A stretch of DNA of 64,000 bases from Phycisphaerales bacterium AB-hyl4 (lineage in GTDB: Bacteria > Planctomycetota > Phycisphaerae > Phycisphaerales > Phycisphaeraceae), in the NCBI GenBank assembly GCA_041821185.1, contig JBGUBD010000001.1, positions 310,001-374,000 of the forward strand. The letters run 5' to 3'. Shown piece after piece: positions 1 to 9,319 of this stretch. Positions within the stretch are counted from its first letter, which is position 1. Every line of letters starts with the position of its first letter. Under the pieces are notes generated by a model. The model was not told the origin of the DNA. It ran no database searches and was given only the letters and a program-made list of their open reading frames with translations. The translations under genes were made by a program, and so were the position numbers.

Positions 1-1699
1 CCAACTGATGCACCAGCGGCGCCATCGCAGGCCCACGCACAAAATCACCCCCGCCCTCCCCAGGCGACAAACTCCCCGCAACCATCGCCAACCGCCCCTC
101 ATCCACCACACCCCACGCCACCGCCGGCGAACCGTCCGCAAAGTAAACCAACCCCGTCGCATCACCCGCGAGCGTCCCCGCCCATGTCCGCCCCAACCGC
201 GACCGCAACAACGCCGCCCGCGCCGGCCCCTCGAACACCGCCAGCACATCGTGATCAAACCGCCCCGCACCGAACCGCCGACCGCCCCAGGCCCCCGCCG
301 CGTCCGGGGGGTCCGCCTCATCCGTCGGCAGCATCGGCAGCGTCACCTGCTCCGACAGCAACCCCGCCGACCGCAGCGCCGCCGCATCGTCCACCACCCA
401 CATCACCCCGCCGCCGCGCCGCAGGTGCGCCGCCAGCCCCGCCCGCTCTGCTGACGACAGCGCCCCCGCCTCCACCAGCAACACCACCGCATCGCGATCG
501 ATCGCCGCCGTCAGCGCGCTCGGCGAACCCACCGTCAACGCCACCCCCGTCAACCGCCGCGCATCATTCTCATCATCATCACGACCGCTCGGCCGCAGCG
601 CTCGCGATACGAAGTACGCCGCGCCCGACGCATCATCCACATCCCCGCGCGTCAGCAGATGCACCGCCCGCGCCGCCCGCACATACACAAACACTCCCGC
701 CCGATCGTCCGCTGCCAGCGCATCGTCCGCCCCCACCCGGTCCACCACCACCTCCTGCAACCCCGCCTCATCAAACACCACCTCAAAGCTCACCGTCGCT
801 CGCCCCCCATCACCGTCGAGCTCAACTGAAACCACCCGCCTGTCCGCCTCATCACCCGCATCATCATCCCCCCCCACGCGCAGCGCCACCGTCGCCGAGA
901 CCGCCGCCGGCCCATAGTTGCTCACCTCCCCCATCACCGTCGCCGACTGCCCGACCACCGGCTGCGCGGGCGACACACGCACCCGCCCCACCGCCACGTT
1001 ATCCGTCGGCCCTTCAATCGCGTGGTACCGCACCGCCGCCCCCGCAGGCAATCTCGCCGTCGCCTGATCCGACCATTGCGTTGCCTGTGCATCGCCGAAC
1101 ACCTCAACGCGCAGCGCCCGCGGCGGATCGTCCGCCAATCGCCGATGCGCTTCGCCCGCCCTGACCATCGCCTCCCCCATTCGGCCGTGCTCGTACGTCA
1201 CCTCCACCTCACGCAGCCGAGCGATCAGCGCATCCTGCCGACCCGTCGGCTCAGGCAGCAGAAGCGTCGGCCGCGCGTCGAGCAGCACCACGCTCGCGCG
1301 ATCGCGCACCGGGTCGACCGCCTGCAACAATTCAATCGCCCGCCGACGCGCCTCGTCGAACAGCATCGCCCCCCGCACGCTGCGCTGCATCGACACCGTC
1401 CGATCCACCACGATCACCACATGGTCACCCGCCCGCGCATCCACCCCCGCCGCCGTCGGCGATTGCCACCTCGGCTGCATGAACGCCAGCGCAATCAACC
1501 CCACCGCGGTCGCCCGCAACAACATCACCGCCCAATGTCGTAACCGCCGCCACCGCGTCGCCTCTGCCTGCGATGCAATAACAAACCGCACCGCCGGGAA
1601 CATCACCCGCCGCCCGCCGCGTCGACTCAACAGGTGCGCAGCCATCGCCGCCGCCATCGCCGCCGCGACGCCCAAGCCCCACCACGGACTGGCAAACAT
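1..1699 (-). CDS. BatA-like von Willebrand factor A membrane protein (C-terminus off window)
   Basis: Translating the minus strand from ATG 1699 gives an uninterrupted reading frame to the left edge, so the gene is partial. The N-terminus has the BatA-type double membrane segment: MFASPWWGLG, then HLLSRRGGRR, an FPAVRF motif and a second hydrophobic segment (RATAVGLIALAFMQP). A von Willebrand-like domain follows, opening VVIVVDRTVSM, where the MIDAS DxSxS is degenerate (DRTVS). After it comes a beta-rich CARDB-like stretch and a glycine-rich C-terminal part. Proteins of this kind in planctomycetes sit with MoxR and DUF58 proteins and are thought to act at the envelope; here MoxR is 15 kb away. 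Any upstream TTG start is limited by an in-frame stop about 30 bases before the ATG. The proline- and arginine-rich plus-strand frames over this stretch are its shadows. Confidence 0.85.
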   Translation of the reverse strand, partial: MFASPWWGLGVAAAMAAAMAAHLLSRRGGRRVMFPAVRFVIASQAEATRWRRLRHWAVMLLRATAVGLIALAFMQPRWQSPTAAGVDARAGDHVVIVVDRTVSMQRSVRGAMLFDEARRRAIELLQAVDPVRDRASVVLLDARPTLLLPEPTGRQDALIARLREVEVTYEHGRMGEAMVRAGEAHRRLADDPPRALRVEVFGDAQATQWSDQATARLPAGAAVRYHAIEGPTDNVAVGRVRVSPAQPVVGQSATVMGEVSNYGPAAVSATVALRVGGDDDAGDEADRRVVSVELDGDGGRATVSFEVVFDEAGLQEVVVDRVGADDALAADDRAGVFVYVRAARAVHLLTRGDVDDASGAAYFVSRALRPSGRDDDENDARRLTGVALTVGSPSALTAAIDRDAVVLLVEAGALSSAERAGLAAHLRRGGGVMWVVDDAAALRSAGLLSEQVTLPMLPTDEADPPDAAGAWGGRRFGAGRFDHDVLAVFEGPARAALLRSRLGRTWAGTLAGDATGLVYFADGSPAVAWGVVDEGRLAMVAGSLSPGEGGGDFVRGPAMAPLVHQL

Positions 1700-1778
1700 C
1701 AGATTAGCCAACAGATTTGCGATAATCTGTATCTTTCAAACCCCCGAACAACCCGAACCCAGACACCCCCCAATAAAG

Positions 1779-1808
1779 CCCACGGATGTAGCGCAGCGAA
1801 TCCGTGGG
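1779..1808. repeat. hairpin upstream of the peroxidase gene
   Basis: CCCACGGAT at 1779-1787 pairs perfectly with ATCCGTGGG at 1800-1808 around a 12-nt loop. No T-run follows on either strand, so it is not a classic terminator. It lies between the divergent BatA-like gene and the peroxidase gene. Confidence 0.5.
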
Positions 1809-1880
1809 ACCACGCAAACCAACCCGCACCAACCCACCCCCCACACTCGCAACACCCATTCTAGAAAGGACCGCCCCCGC

Positions 1881-2369
1881 ATGGCCACAGAACCCGCCAG
1901 CCTCATCGACCCCGGCAAAACCGCCCCCGCCTTCACCCTCAAAGACCAGCAAGGCAACACCCACCGCCTTTCCCAATACAAAGGCCGCTGGGTCCTGCTC
2001 TACTTCTACCCCAAAGACAATACGCCCGGCTGCACTAAACAGGCCTGCCAGTTCCGCGACACAGGCGACACCCTCGACGCCCGCGGCGCCGTCGTGCTCG
2101 GCGTCAGCCCCGACGACGAAGCCTCGCACGCCAGGTTCGCCGACAAGTTCAGCCTCCCCTTCCCACTGCTCGCCGACCACGACGCGAAACTCTGCACCAA
2201 GTACGGCGTGTGGCAGGAAAAAAACATGTACGGCCGAAAGTACATGGGCGTCGTCCGCACCACCTACCTCATCGACCCGCAAGGCAAAGTCGCCCACCGC
2301 TGGGACAAAGTCAAAGTGCCCGGCCACGCCGACGACGTTCTCGCCCAACTCGACCAATACACCGGCTGA
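1881..2369 (+). CDS. bcp: Bcp/PrxQ-type thiol peroxidase
   Basis: A 162-residue cytoplasmic AhpC/TSA-fold peroxidase that reduces hydrogen peroxide and organic hydroperoxides with thioredoxin-type donors. The peroxidatic motif YPKDNTPGCTKQACQFRD is at about residues 43-60, with peroxidatic C51 and resolving C56 five residues later, as in atypical two-cysteine PrxQ enzymes. The C-terminal half has the usual RTTYLIDPQGKVAHRW signature. The frame is open further upstream, but ATG 1881 follows an AGAAAGGA ribosome site and is where family similarity begins. It is divergent from the BatA-like gene and probably monocistronic. Confidence 0.95.
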   Translation: MATEPASLIDPGKTAPAFTLKDQQGNTHRLSQYKGRWVLLYFYPKDNTPGCTKQACQFRDTGDTLDARGAVVLGVSPDDEASHARFADKFSLPFPLLADHDAKLCTKYGVWQEKNMYGRKYMGVVRTTYLIDPQGKVAHRWDKVKVPGHADDVLAQLDQYTG

Positions 2370-2698
2370 CACACACCACGCCACAACCCCACACTGCCAA
2401 CCCGATGCGCAGCGCCTCCCCCGATGCCCAACCATCGCGCACGCGCGTTGCCCGCCACACAACCCCACGCACATGGCATGAGCTTTGCAAAGAAGCAAGG
2501 TTCATCACGAAAGGTTCAAGAACTTCTAATCAGGATTTTACCTTAGCGCACGCAACTTCGAGTTGAACGCGCTTACAATGCGATCGCCAAGTCGGCGGCA
2601 GCAGAAAAGTTGCCGCCTGCATTCCGGACGCTGAAGACACTGGACGTCTCCAGCCAATAGTTAAGCACACGAGATTGCTTGAGAAAGGAAGTTCAAGG
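2370..2698. other. intergenic stretch with leader hairpin
   Basis: No convincing gene. GGCGGCA (2594-2600) and TGCCGCC (2611-2617) form a short stem in the probable leader of the next gene. The stretch is less GC-rich than its surroundings, as expected of a promoter region. Confidence 0.4.
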
Positions 2699-2992
2699 AT
2701 GGCTCGTACACGAACGCAAAGCAAGTCGACCCCCGAAACCAAAGCCCCCGCCAAGCCGCGCACCGCCGCCAAAGCCAAGGCCGACACGAAGGCCGACACC
2801 AAGGCCAAGACCAACGGCAACGGTGCCGCCACCACCGCCAAGCCCCGTCGCACGAGCAAGCCCAAGGCCGCTCCGATCGGTCACGAACAGATCGCTGCGA
2901 AGGCCTACGAAATCTGGGAATCCAAAGGCCGACCCCTCGGCACGGATGAACAGAACTGGCAGGAAGCCGAAGCCGCGCTCGCCCCGCGCTGA
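2699..2992 (+). CDS. DUF2934 protein with lysine/alanine-rich tail
   Basis: A 97-residue protein. The first 60 residues are a histone-H1-like run of K, A, T and P with repeated ADTKA units, likely disordered and able to bind nucleic acid. Residues 62-97 are a DUF2934 domain (core AAKAYEIWESKGRP, then QNWQEAEAAL), a short helical module common in planctomycetes and proteobacteria whose function is unknown. ATG 2699 has GAAAGGAAG upstream. An in-frame upstream start at 2675 would add eight residues but would absorb the ribosome site. A role as a DNA-associated protein is inferred from composition only. Confidence 0.8.
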   Translation: MARTRTQSKSTPETKAPAKPRTAAKAKADTKADTKAKTNGNGAATTAKPRRTSKPKAAPIGHEQIAAKAYEIWESKGRPLGTDEQNWQEAEAALAPR

Positions 2993-3318
2993 TCGCATCC
3001 ACACCAGAATCTGCTTCCCCCTGAAACGGCGCGTCACCCCACGATCGCCGCAGCGCGATCCCATTGCACACAAGGTCGGCCAACACGCCGTGCCCGACCA
3101 CTATCATCGCGCGTGCAATCGGCCTGCGTACCATAGAAGTAAACGCCGATTTACATTCGAGCATGCTCGATCGATTGATTTACGAATTAGCGGCTTCTAA
3201 AGTCCATTGCCGCGCGTAATGCGTAGTTCAGGAGGGCCACCTTTGTGCAGTGTCATTTTCGGTGGGGCGTCGCCGCCGACACAATCAAGGCTCATCGATC
3301 TGTGGAAAGCGATCAAGG
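2993..3318. other. intergenic stretch
   Basis: No gene seen. It contains an AT-richer segment around 3130-3200 with the palindrome GAGCATGCTC, a plausible promoter region for the GDSL esterase gene. Confidence 0.4.
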
Positions 3319-4332
3319 ATGATGATGTTCCTTCGGCTGTCACTCGTTTTGGCCCTTACCGTTTCACTCACCACGCCACTCATCGCATCGCCGTTCCGTG
3401 ATGGCATCGTCGTCTTCGGCGACAGCCTCACCGACACAGGCTTCTTCAACAGCGTCACCGACGGCGCCGTGCCCGGCCCCGGTTACACCGACGGCCGATT
3501 CTCCAACGGCCCGGTCTGGATCGAACACCTCGCCAACGCACTCGGACACAGCGACCCCCTCCCGCCAACGCTCGGCGGCACGAACTACGCCTTCGGCGCG
3601 GGCATGACCCACTCCAGCCTCGACCCCACGCCGGACCTCGTCCACATGGACCAGCAGGTGGGCATGTACCTCGACACCCTCAGCCAATCGCCCGGCCGAC
3701 CGCCGCGACATGACCTGTTCGTCCTCTGGGGCGGCGCGAACGACTTCATGCGAGCCGACCCCAACACCCCGATCGACCCCGTCGCGTCGGCGCAAAACAT
3801 CGGCCAGTACATCGAACAACTCTACAACGTCGGCGGACGCAACTTCCTCGTCGGCGATCTGCCCCAACTCGGCAACGTCCCCGCCACCGTTCACGACCCC
3901 GAAGCCCGCGACGCGCTCAACAGCCTCTCCAGCGCATTCAACAGCGCGCTGGCCCAGGTCCTGCTCGACCTCGAACAACTGCAAGGCCTCAACCTCTACC
4001 GCCTGCCCGCCGCCGACCTGTTCGACGCGGCCTGGGCAGGCGAGTTGGGCTTCAGCAATGTCGATGAGCCCGCCGTGCCAGGCCTCGAACCCGGCGCCCC
4101 CGTTTGGGGCGACCCCGTGCCCAACCCCGACGAGTACATGTTCTGGGACGCCATCCATCCCAGCGCCGCGATGCACGAGTTCATCGGCGAAGCCGCTTTC
4201 GACGCGGTCGACGGGCTCGGCCCCCGCGGCTGGTATCGGGTGAACGCGATCCCCGAGCCGACCAGCGGCACGCTCGTCATCGGCGCAGCGATGATGTTGC
4301 TGGCACGTCGTCGGCGACGTGCTCATTCATAA
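3319..4332 (+). CDS. secreted GDSL-family esterase/lipase with PEP-CTERM tail
   Basis: A 337-residue exported SGNH/GDSL hydrolase, likely an ester hydrolase. A signal peptide covers about residues 1-24. Block I is VVFGDSLTDTG, with the nucleophile serine near residue 36. The block III glycine/asparagine is in WGGANDF, and block V with the catalytic Asp and His is in WDAIHPSAAMH. The last 26 residues are a PEP-CTERM sorting signal (IPEPTSG, a hydrophobic stretch, then RRRRRAHS), which in other bacteria is processed by an exosortase at the cell surface. Three ATG codons stand in a row (3319, 3322, 3325); the first is used here. Substrate unknown. Confidence 0.9.
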   Translation: MMMFLRLSLVLALTVSLTTPLIASPFRDGIVVFGDSLTDTGFFNSVTDGAVPGPGYTDGRFSNGPVWIEHLANALGHSDPLPPTLGGTNYAFGAGMTHSSLDPTPDLVHMDQQVGMYLDTLSQSPGRPPRHDLFVLWGGANDFMRADPNTPIDPVASAQNIGQYIEQLYNVGGRNFLVGDLPQLGNVPATVHDPEARDALNSLSSAFNSALAQVLLDLEQLQGLNLYRLPAADLFDAAWAGELGFSNVDEPAVPGLEPGAPVWGDPVPNPDEYMFWDAIHPSAAMHEFIGEAAFDAVDGLGPRGWYRVNAIPEPTSGTLVIGAAMMLLARRRRRAHS

Positions 4333-4349
4333 AGCTCGTTTGTAATCAT

Positions 4350-4823
4350 TCAGGAATCCGACGCCGACCGGCGCGGCCCCTCGAATTCGCCCACCAACTC
4401 GACCTGGATCTGCTCGATCCGGAACCCGAGTTTGTGCTCGATCTCGGTCAGCGCCTCGCGCGGCAAATGCCTCAACAACGCGTCCCCCAGCGATTCGGGC
4501 ACGTCCGCCACCGCGCCGCTGTGTCGGCAGCGCAGGTGCAGGTGGTCGTCGCGTACCGCGTCGTATCTCGCAGAGCCGTTCAACCCCGCCCCGGGTAGCT
4601 TCTGCACCAGCCCCGATCGGCAAAACGCCTCCAGCGTGTTGTACACCGTCGCCAGGCTCATGCCCGGAATCTCACGGCCCACATCGCGGAACAGGTCGTC
4701 GGCCGTGGGATGCTCACGCGTCGCCTCCAGCGCAGCGTAAATCGCCTTGCGCTGCCGCGTGCAACGCAAGTTGTGTGCCGAAAACAGCACTTCGATGTGA
4801 TTGTCCGGCTCATGGTCGAACAA
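4350..4823 (-). CDS. Fur/PerR-family metal-dependent repressor
   Basis: A 157-residue Fur-superfamily regulator. The N-terminal winged helix contains HPTADDLFRDV and LATVYNTLEAF, the recognition-helix signature of the family. The dimerisation domain carries HLHLRCRHSG, where most family members have a CxxC that binds structural zinc; here only one cysteine remains. That loss is also found in some PerR/Irr-like branches, so the sensed signal (iron, peroxide or zinc) cannot be assigned. It converges with the GDSL gene, leaving 17 bases between stops. Confidence 0.88.
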   Translation of the reverse strand: MFDHEPDNHIEVLFSAHNLRCTRQRKAIYAALEATREHPTADDLFRDVGREIPGMSLATVYNTLEAFCRSGLVQKLPGAGLNGSARYDAVRDDHLHLRCRHSGAVADVPESLGDALLRHLPREALTEIEHKLGFRIEQIQVELVGEFEGPRRSASDS

Positions 4824-5034
4824 AGGATGACTCCCGAGCGAACAGACTCCAGCCAGCGGGCCGCAGTTTCATAACGGTCTTGCTTGCATCATCCTACGCT
4901 CTCGGGCATCATCGGTCCACCGTCGCGATCAAACCGCCCCCAACGAGGCCCGCTCCGGCGTGGCCGAGCCCGGCCGAGGTGATTTAAACTGTCGCAAGCG
5001 CCGTCGGCCGACGGCCGCTGCAGAAAGACACCGG

Positions 5035-6303
5035 ATGTCCCCCAACTGGCATCGATTGAACCGTCTCGCGTCCTGGTCATTGCTCGCCGTCTGCCTGCTG
5101 CTGGTCGGCACGGTGATGGCGGCCTCGACGCGCAACGTCACCGTCGTTCTGGACGACGGCCGACGACTCCACGGCGCACTCGTCGCCGAGGACGACCACC
5201 GCGTCGTCCTCGAAGTCGCCGGCATCCGCATGCCCATGCGTCGCGACGAAATCTCACGCATCGAAGAACGCCCCACCCCCCAGGTCTACTACCAACGCCA
5301 ACGCGCCGAGCTGGACGACGACGACCTGCTCGGCCGAGTCGAACTCGCGATCGCGCTCAGCGACATGGGTGCCCACGACCTCGCTCTCATCGAATTGGGC
5401 GAACTGCGCGAAGCTCACCCCGACAACCAGTCGCTCGCTCGCATCCACCGCACGATCGAAGCCGGCCAACGCCTCGCCCAGCAGCCCGCCAGCGAACGCC
5501 GACGCTCCGCCGACAACGCCCGCACACCGGCCAACCGACTCACGCAGGAACAGATCAACCGCATCCGCGTCTTTGAAGTCGACCTCGACGAACGCCCACG
5601 CATCCACGTGCCCGACAGCACACTCGACAAATTCTTCAACAAGTACGCCAGCCATGAACGCGTTCCAAGCGACCGCGCCGGACAAACCAGCCTCCGACGC
5701 GCGCCGGGCTTCGAACAACTCGCCCTCATGTTCGACGTCCAGGCACGCGATCTCTATGGCGAAGTCCGCGTCCGACACGATCCCGTCCCCTTGCGCGTCT
5801 TCCGCACACAGATCCACCGCCAGTATGTCCTGAACTACTGCGCCACCAACCAATGCCACGGCGGCGACGACGGCGCGGGCGGCCTCAAACTTCTCAACAC
5901 GCACGGCAACACCGACGCCACCGTCTACACCAACTTCTACACCCTCCACCGGTACGCCAACGACGACGGCCGCATGATCGACCGCAACAACCCCGATCGA
6001 TCCCTCCTGCTACAGTACGGCCTCGCCCGAAACAGCGCCGCCACACCACACCCCGAAACACCCGGCTGGCGCCCACACTTCCGCACAAGTGACGACGCCC
6101 GCCTGCAAAGCTTCGCCCGCAACATCAGCCGACTCTATCGCCCCACGCCTGACTACGGCATCGACTTCAACCACAACATCACCACCAATAACAACGACAA
6201 CGACAACAACACCAGCGATCGAGATCACAACCTCGACGCGGAAGACACAGACAACGCCGACACGTCCGAACCGACCAACGACAACGCAACACCAAGTCGA
6301 TAG
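5035..6303 (+). CDS. exported protein with TPR-like region and CX4CH motif
   Basis: A 422-residue protein with an N-terminal membrane/signal segment (LLAVCLLLVGTVMAA). A small beta domain with DDGRRLHGALV resembles Sm-like/SHD1-type folds. A helical repeat-like stretch follows (residues 100-150). Near residue 267, CATNQC-HGG forms a CX4CH motif. Planctomycete proteins often carry cytochrome-like cysteine motifs of this kind, but canonical c-type haem binding uses CX2CH, so haem attachment is uncertain. The last 40 residues are low-complexity N/D/T. ATG 5035 is preferred over an upstream frame start because the signal peptide begins there and AGAAAGA precedes it. The next gene starts 27 bases downstream and may be co-transcribed. 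Confidence 0.7.
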   Translation: MSPNWHRLNRLASWSLLAVCLLLVGTVMAASTRNVTVVLDDGRRLHGALVAEDDHRVVLEVAGIRMPMRRDEISRIEERPTPQVYYQRQRAELDDDDLLGRVELAIALSDMGAHDLALIELGELREAHPDNQSLARIHRTIEAGQRLAQQPASERRRSADNARTPANRLTQEQINRIRVFEVDLDERPRIHVPDSTLDKFFNKYASHERVPSDRAGQTSLRRAPGFEQLALMFDVQARDLYGEVRVRHDPVPLRVFRTQIHRQYVLNYCATNQCHGGDDGAGGLKLLNTHGNTDATVYTNFYTLHRYANDDGRMIDRNNPDRSLLLQYGLARNSAATPHPETPGWRPHFRTSDDARLQSFARNISRLYRPTPDYGIDFNHNITTNNNDNDNNTSDRDHNLDAEDTDNADTSEPTNDNATPSR

Positions 6304-6330
6304 CCTTTTCACGTACAACAAGCATCTTCC

Positions 6331-7197
6331 ATGCCAGATCTGCAAAACATCACGACAACCCCCGCCGCCCCACCGCGACCGGCCGACGCCCACAAAGGCA
6401 CGTTCGGCACGGTCATGATCGTCGGCGGCAGCGCCACCATGATCGGCGCGCCCGCCATCACCGCCCGCGCCGCGTTCCGTACAGGCAGCGGCCTGGTCAA
6501 GCTCGCGGTTGATTCGGCCATCCTCCCGTTCGCGCTCACCATCGAGCCCGGCGCGACCGGCCTGCTGTTCACCGGCGAGCTTGATCATCGGCTCGCCGCG
6601 CTTGATGCCGCCGACCCCGACAAGCACGCCGTGCTCGCCGTCGGCCCCGGCATGGGTCAAGCCAGAGAGGCCGGCGAGTTGGTGGTCGCCCTGCTGCGTG
6701 GCAAGCGCCCGGTCGTGCTCGACGCCGACGGCCTCAACCAGCTTGCCTGGTCCGACTATCGCCACACACCCGGCGGCGCGCCGCTCGTGCTCACGCCCCA
6801 CCCCGGCGAGTTTCGCCGACTCGCCACGCCGATGGGCATTCGCCTCGACCCGACTCGGCCCGACCAGCGCACCGACGCCGCCGCCGCCCTCGCCCAGATG
6901 CACCAGGCCGTCGTCGTCCTTAAGGGCCAACACACCGTTGTCTGCGACGGCGACCGCGTCTTCGTCAACGACACCGGCCATCCCGCGCTCGCCACGGCCG
7001 GCAGCGGCGACGTGCTCACCGGCGTGATCGCCAGTCTCATCGGGCAGGGCTTGGCCCCCTTCGACGCGGCGGTGCTCGGTGTACACGCGCACGGCTGTGC
7101 CGCCGAGCAATGGGCCGCCGCCCACGGCCGAGCCGGCCTGCGCGCAATCGACCTCTGCGACGAACTGCCCGCCGCGATCGAAAAACATCGCCTCTGA
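6331..7197 (+). CDS. nnrD: ADP-dependent NAD(P)H-hydrate dehydratase
   Basis: A 288-residue ribokinase-fold enzyme that repairs (S)-NADHX and (S)-NADPHX with ADP. It has the family hallmarks: GTFGTVMIVGGS near the start, VLDADGLNQLA, LTPHPGEF and the anion-hole/catalytic motif AGSGDVLTGVIAS. It is a stand-alone C-terminal (YjeF_C) domain; no epimerase (YjeF_N) domain is fused or adjacent, whereas E. coli fuses the two. It is probably translated from the same message as the exported protein upstream. Confidence 0.93.
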   Translation: MPDLQNITTTPAAPPRPADAHKGTFGTVMIVGGSATMIGAPAITARAAFRTGSGLVKLAVDSAILPFALTIEPGATGLLFTGELDHRLAALDAADPDKHAVLAVGPGMGQAREAGELVVALLRGKRPVVLDADGLNQLAWSDYRHTPGGAPLVLTPHPGEFRRLATPMGIRLDPTRPDQRTDAAAALAQMHQAVVVLKGQHTVVCDGDRVFVNDTGHPALATAGSGDVLTGVIASLIGQGLAPFDAAVLGVHAHGCAAEQWAAAHGRAGLRAIDLCDELPAAIEKHRL

Positions 7198-7205
7198 TTC
7201 GTCTG

Positions 7206-7658
7206 TCAGTCGCCCATCACGACGCCGAGCGTCAGCAGCAGGTTCGCGTAGATGCGCTGCTCACCGGTCTGAATCGTCACCGCCACATCAGGCGACTCGC
7301 CGGCCTCGTAAAACGCGAAACGCTCGATCGGCTTGAGCTTGAGATCCGCATACCCCGCGGTGCGAAAGATGCCTCGATACTCATCCCAGATCGGCGGGTC
7401 TTCGCTTAACCCGTACGGCCCCGTGCGGGCGTAATCCATCGTCGCCGCCGCCTCAACAGGCACCGCAGGCAGCAACGCCTCAAGCACTTGCGTGCATGAC
7501 ACCAGGCCCGGTGAAAGGTTCAAGTGCACCAGCCGAGCGTTCGGCCCCAGCTTCGTCGCGGCCGGGTAGTTGCCGTCGGCAATCAACACCTGCGACCCAT
7601 GCCCCGCCCGGCCGATCGCGTCCAGCAACTGCGGATGAATCAAACGTGACTTAAGCAT
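7206..7658 (-). CDS. fucU: RbsD/FucU-family sugar mutarotase
   Basis: A 150-residue RbsD/FucU protein that interconverts sugar anomers, L-fucose or a related sugar by homology. The family motif GHGSQVLIADGNYPA with the catalytic histidine is near residue 20, and YGLSEDPPIWDEYRGI and the C-terminal YANLLLTLGV are also characteristic. The sequence is closer to FucU than to RbsD. It converges with nnrD, leaving 8 bases. No fucose-utilisation genes are nearby, so the physiological substrate is open. Confidence 0.88.
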   Translation of the reverse strand: MLKSRLIHPQLLDAIGRAGHGSQVLIADGNYPAATKLGPNARLVHLNLSPGLVSCTQVLEALLPAVPVEAAATMDYARTGPYGLSEDPPIWDEYRGIFRTAGYADLKLKPIERFAFYEAGESPDVAVTIQTGEQRIYANLLLTLGVVMGD

Positions 7659-7790
7659 GATGGTTTAATGATCAGGGAAAGGTTTCTGGTTCGTCTACCC
7701 TCAAAAGCCGAGGGCTGAGGAGCAAAGCGACGAAGCCCCGGATCTCTCTGAGAACCACTTCTCCAAGAACGATCTCTCCGAAAACCAAAA

Positions 7791-7860
7791 TAAAAAAGCG
7801 GGCAGGGACGGCAGCTCTGTCGGGGGGTCCAAAATAGAGCTAACCGCAACCCCTGCCCGC
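7791..7860 (-). terminator. rho-independent terminator of the WYL regulator gene
   Basis: On the minus strand GCGGGCAGGG (7860-7851) pairs with CCCTGCCCGC (7807-7798) around a 43-nt loop and is followed by six T residues (7797-7792). It sits 122 bases after the stop of the WYL regulator. The loop is long for a simple terminator and could itself fold. Confidence 0.6.
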
Positions 7861-7981
7861 AAAGCGGAACATACGGACGCTGTCGCGCCCGCTCCACAAC
7901 TCAACACTCGAGAATCAGGCAATTGCCCCTTGATCTGACACTTCAATAATCAATCCGGATCAAACGATAACCAACAGTAGT

Positions 7982-8944
7982 TTACCGATAATTCATCAAT
8001 GCTGCATGCAACATTTTTCCAACGCGTTCACGCAGCGCATCAGGCTTGCGAACTTTCACCTGATCCGCGTAGCCACACAGCCACCACGCGATCTCTCCGA
8101 GCCCGTCGACCGTGAACCGCATGACGCACCGACCGTCCGGCAGCAGCTCGTGCTCCTGCGTCGGATGCCAGCGCACTTCCGACACGTTCCGTCCCACCAT
8201 CGCGCTGAATTCGAGCTCGACTTCGTGCTCTTCCCCTTCCGGAATAAGCTGCCACGCCTTGCCTAGTTTGTCGCGAGCCTGGAACCGCTTCGGCCGACGG
8301 AAACAGCGCGGCAACGGGTCGATCGATTCAAACCGCGCCAGCTTGAACACGCGCACTTCCTGATGCACGCTGCTGCGTCCGAGCACGTACCACGCGCGGT
8401 TCACAAAGTGCAGCACGTAAGGCTCCAACTCGCCGCGGATCGGCTCCGCCTCCACCGGACTGCCGTACACCACCTGGCACGCCCGCCGTTCGTCCACGCA
8501 CTGCTGCAGCATCGGGTAGAACGCACTTTCGCGTTCGCCCATGCCCACCGCGCCGGGGTCGACGGACACGTGAGCCATCATCTCCCCGCACGCCGAGCGG
8601 ATCGGCTCGGGCACGGTGCTCAGCAGTTTGTAGATCGCCGAGAGCGCCGGCATCACCATCGGCCGCTGCCGATCCGCCGACGCCGCCTTGCCCAGCATCA
8701 TCAGCCCCACCGTCTCGGCGACCGTCAGATTCACCGGCGGCAGAAAAAACTCGCTACGCAGGCGATAGCCTTCGCCCGGCGTGTGGTAATACGGAATGCC
8801 CGCGGCCTGCAGCATCTTCAAGTCTCGAAACAGCGTGCGTCGGCTGACATTCAGCTCTTCCATCAACTCCGGTGCTTTGCGCGGACGACCGCTCTGCATC
8901 AGCGTGATCAATCGCAACAGACGATGGACTCGACTTACATTCAT
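7982..8944 (-). CDS. WYL-domain helix-turn-helix transcriptional regulator
   Basis: A 320-residue YafY/PafC-type regulator. Residues 1-60 are a winged helix (RRTLFRDLKMLQAAGIPYY is the recognition segment). The middle and C-terminal parts form the WYL and WCX modules; the WYL core is degenerate here (LEPYVLHFVNRAWYVLGRS). WYL domains sense ligands such as nucleotides or single-stranded DNA in several DNA-damage and defence regulators; the ligand here is unknown. No divergent partner is adjacent: the dispersed repeat lies upstream. Confidence 0.88.
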   Translation of the reverse strand: MNVSRVHRLLRLITLMQSGRPRKAPELMEELNVSRRTLFRDLKMLQAAGIPYYHTPGEGYRLRSEFFLPPVNLTVAETVGLMMLGKAASADRQRPMVMPALSAIYKLLSTVPEPIRSACGEMMAHVSVDPGAVGMGERESAFYPMLQQCVDERRACQVVYGSPVEAEPIRGELEPYVLHFVNRAWYVLGRSSVHQEVRVFKLARFESIDPLPRCFRRPKRFQARDKLGKAWQLIPEGEEHEVELEFSAMVGRNVSEVRWHPTQEHELLPDGRCVMRFTVDGLGEIAWWLCGYADQVKVRKPDALRERVGKMLHAALMNYR

Positions 8945-9030
8945 GATCGGTGCAAAGCGGCCACGACGTCCAGCGTCAAAGTGCCATCAGCCTGGCACGG
9001 GTACAAAAAAAGCGGCCCCGGATTCAATGA

Positions 9031-9290
9031 CAAGACGCCAAGTCGCCAAGTCGCCAAGGACAGGAGATCTTCTTGCCACGAAGACACGAAGGACACGAAG
9101 CAATCACGAAGGAAGGCAGGGACGTGTTCTCTTTTTTTAAAGACCCATCTCTCTGAATCATTCTCCCCCACGCCTTTTTCTTCTTCCCCCTTCTTCGTGT
9201 CCCCTTCGTGTCCTTCGTGCCTTCGTGGCTTGTCTTTCTGCTTGGCGTCTTGGCGTCTTGGCGTCTTGGCGTCTTGGCGTCTTGGCGTTT
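9031..9290. repeat. dispersed inverted-repeat element, copy 1
   Basis: A noncoding element of about 260 bp whose ends are inverted. The left end has GACGCCAAG-type units and CACGAAG repeats. The right end has CTTCGTG repeats followed by six perfect tandem copies of the octamer CTTGGCGT (9241-9288). The same structure recurs at 18581-18820. It sits between the WYL regulator and the dehydratase gene, just after both coding regions. Confidence 0.75.
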
Positions 9291-9319
9291 TCATTCTCAC
9301 GCTACGCAACCGCCTCGCC

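Noticed and set aside
8..1864. Several plus-strand open frames rich in proline, arginine and histidine
   Set aside because: They are shadows of the BatA-like gene on the minus strand, whose translation matches a known domain layout.
7640..7946. Minus-strand frames between fucU and the WYL regulator
   Set aside because: They run through the terminator hairpin and have no family resemblance.
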